Shown here piece after piece: positions 62,684-64,000 of a stretch of 64,000 nt of DNA (within the stretch, counting starts at the first letter, position 1; the number at the start of each line of letters is the position of its first letter). Origin of the DNA: CAZDCD01 sp964503885. GTDB lineage: Bacteria > Bacteroidota > Bacteroidia > Bacteroidales > UBA10428. Under the pieces are notes generated by a model that did not search any database, had not been told where the DNA came from, and saw only the letters and a list, made by a program, of their open reading frames with translations. The stretch is from contig CAZDCD010000023.1 of NCBI GenBank assembly GCA_964503885.1, positions 8,306-72,305 of the forward strand. The letters run 5' to 3'. A program made the position numbers and the translations under genes.

Positions 62684-62765
62684 TGCCGTTGGCCGTTTTT
62701 TAAAACTGCTGATTAAGAATGGACAAAAGTATAAAATATTGCAACAAATCAAACCCCGTTTTGGA

Positions 62766-63542
62766 TTACCAATGCTCATTCACATTGTCGATCACCTCTT
62801 CGGAAAACTTCCTGCCGAGGTATTTATCGATATAACTGTGTGCCACATAAATAAGAGGGGTCAGGATCACAGCGAGACCTACTTTGTAAAAATACTGCAC
62901 AACACCTACAGACAGCACGTCTCCCATCGTCCAGTTTCCCAGCAGATAAAAGGCAATGAACAAAATAAGGAAACTGTCGATTACCTGCGATACAATGGTT
63001 GATCCCGTGGCCCTTACCCACAAAAGGCGGTGTCCGGTTAATCCCCTGAAAAAATGAAATACATACACGTCGATCATCTGGCTTACCAGGAATGCAGTGA
63101 CCGATCCGATGACAATGCCCACTCCCTGTCTGAAGATCTTGTGGTATGCAAAATTGATATCGAAAGCATTGCCTGCGGCATCGGAGGCATTTGCATCGAG
63201 CCAGAATTGTGCCGGGGGAAGTCTTGTACCGGCAATAACAATAACCGAAGCATAAGCGATGAGTCCTGCTGTGATAAAACTGATGCGCCGTACACCTTTT
63301 TTGCCAAAATATTCGTTCATGATGTCGGTAGTCAGGAAAACAAACGGCCATATGATCACTCCAATACTCATGTTTATCCGTCCCGGCTCACCGCGCTGCC
63401 CGATCAAACCGAAAAGCCGTTCCACGCTGAAGATCTTTACCCCGATAAATTCGGCGATAACGGCATTGCAGATGAAAAAAGCGCTGAGGATCACATACAG
63501 GTTAAACAGCGTGCGGGGGATCATCGGATTTTCGGAATTCAT
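62766..63542 (-). CDS. Queuosine precursor transporter (YhhQ/VUT family)
   Basis: The 258-residue membrane protein has about six hydrophobic segments. Family motifs are NLYVILSAFFICNAVIAEFIGVKIF (residues 13-37), GVIIWPFVFLTTDIMNEYFGKKGVRR, FLVSQMIDVYVFHFF and STIVSQVIDSFLILFIAFYLLGNW. YhhQ-type proteins take up preQ0 or preQ1 for tRNA queuosine. No preQ1 riboswitch is recognisable in the 450 bases upstream. leuS begins 82 bases downstream on the same strand. Confidence 0.9.
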   Translation of the reverse strand: MNSENPMIPRTLFNLYVILSAFFICNAVIAEFIGVKIFSVERLFGLIGQRGEPGRINMSIGVIIWPFVFLTTDIMNEYFGKKGVRRISFITAGLIAYASVIVIAGTRLPPAQFWLDANASDAAGNAFDINFAYHKIFRQGVGIVIGSVTAFLVSQMIDVYVFHFFRGLTGHRLLWVRATGSTIVSQVIDSFLILFIAFYLLGNWTMGDVLSVGVVQYFYKVGLAVILTPLIYVAHSYIDKYLGRKFSEEVIDNVNEHW

Positions 63543-63902
63543 AACATTGTTTTTAACAATTCATTTCACCGCGTCATCACACGGAAACCAAACGTTTAGC
63601 AACAGGTTCCGGTATCCGGAAACTGCCGGATGCAGTAAATGTACTGACATAATCAGGTTCATTCAACAATTCTGCCGCTGTTTTTGTTTACAAAGCTTTG
63701 CTTCCTGATGCCGACCCTGAACCAGAATCCATTTGCCTGTTAGTATTTGTTTTTGAATCGTATTCATAATATACCGTGAACTCGATATAAAGGAATGATA
63801 ATTAAATTATTGATCATGAACGAACTTAACAGATGGGATAAATGTTATCCTGTCTAAAAAAATGGAAACAAAAAGCATTGCGGCAAACAAATCACGGGTA
63901 TG
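63543..63902. other. Intergenic region upstream of queuosine transporter
   Basis: No supportable gene. It contains two small perfect hairpins (ATCCGG-CAGTTT-CCGGAT on the minus strand near 63617-63634, and GGATAA-ATG-TTATCC at 63836-63850), neither with a terminator T tract in the expected direction. The transporter promoter is not identified. Confidence 0.45.
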
Positions 63903-63983
63903 AATCCCCAAAGCAAGCTTTGGAAACCAATTCCGCAGCAGAGCTGCGGGGAACCGATTCCGCCTGGGGCGGGAGAGCTCAGC
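63903..63983. repeat. 27-bp tandem hairpin repeat with covarying stems
   Basis: Three consecutive units of 27 bases (63903-63929, 63930-63956, 63957-63983) share the frame A[AT]TCC, then a palindrome, then GGAAACC or a variant. The palindromes differ in sequence but each folds: CCAAAGC/GCTTTGG, CCGCAGC/GCTGCGG and CCGCC/GGCGG. The third unit is degenerate at its end. It may continue beyond the window. Confidence 0.6.
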
Positions 63984-64000
63984 GCAGCTAATCAGACCCT

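Noticed and set aside
63054..63599. 181-residue frame opposite the queuosine transporter
   Set aside because: Antisense shadow of a well-matched membrane protein.
63543..63902. preQ1 riboswitch upstream of the queuosine transporter
   Set aside because: I looked for a short hairpin with the A-rich tail and C-rich loop of preQ1-I and for a preQ1-II pattern. Only simple hairpins are present.

Overview
This window is a stretch of chromosomal core genome from a member of the Bacteroidota, most likely a Bacteroidales or Marinilabiliales-type organism. The family evidence is consistent. It includes a MurF-alanine racemase fusion, an acpP-fabF-rnc-IPExxxVDY operon, RprX/RprY-type and LytS/LytTR two-component systems, an UpxY-type NusG paralogue, a TonB-plug protein with macroglobulin-like domains, and promoters of the Bacteroidetes -33 TTTG / -7 TAnnTTTG type. 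Intergenic DNA is AT-rich. I see no rRNA, tRNA, CRISPR array, insertion sequence, integrase or phage gene.

Layout, left to right. 1-4.1 kb: a partial gltX, a tandem Mn-type and Fe-type superoxide dismutase pair, rsmI and a coupled unknown gene. 4.2-10.5 kb: thymidine kinase, murF-alr and two glycosyltransferases in one run, then a separate two-gene unit pairing a PchB/chorismate-mutase-like protein with a DRE-TIM aldolase. 10.5-15.1 kb: methyltransferase, TPR protein and aldo/keto reductase on the minus strand, then TatD hydrolase and tcdA. 15.3-23.4 kb: a DUF6569-like and von Willebrand A protein pair, a TPR histidine kinase with its LytTR regulator, a patatin, a decayed D-lactate dehydrogenase and a PD40 propeller protein. 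23.7-33 kb: RNase R, a SiaC-like protein and a TolC/adaptor/RND efflux operon. 33-40.6 kb: two isopropylmalate-dehydrogenase-family genes (the true leuB broken by a TGA), an orphan UpxY antiterminator, a LiaF-like/LytS/LytTR envelope-stress module, an M48 protein lacking its catalytic glutamate, and a PagL-like lipid A deacylase.

41-46.7 kb is the leuA-leuC-leuD-cimA operon for leucine and isoleucine precursor synthesis. Its leader contains what looks like a complete ribosome-mediated attenuator: a promoter, a 21-residue Leu/Ile-rich leader peptide, and mutually exclusive antiterminator and terminator hairpins. 46.7-64 kb holds yebC, a TonB-plug protein, rprXY, a hybrid kinase, the fatty acid/RNase III operon, purN, an M23 peptidase, leuS and a queuosine-precursor transporter.

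The most notable non-coding signals are the leu attenuator (46499-46632), three phased TTATC-N7-GATAA palindromes (40744-40803), inverted heptamer repeats running into the leuS stop codon (59928-59997), and a 27-bp tandem hairpin repeat at the right edge (63903-63983). Two genes are visibly damaged: leuB by one nonsense codon, and D-lactate dehydrogenase by start loss, a frameshift and a changed cofactor-binding glycine. Either could partly reflect assembly error.
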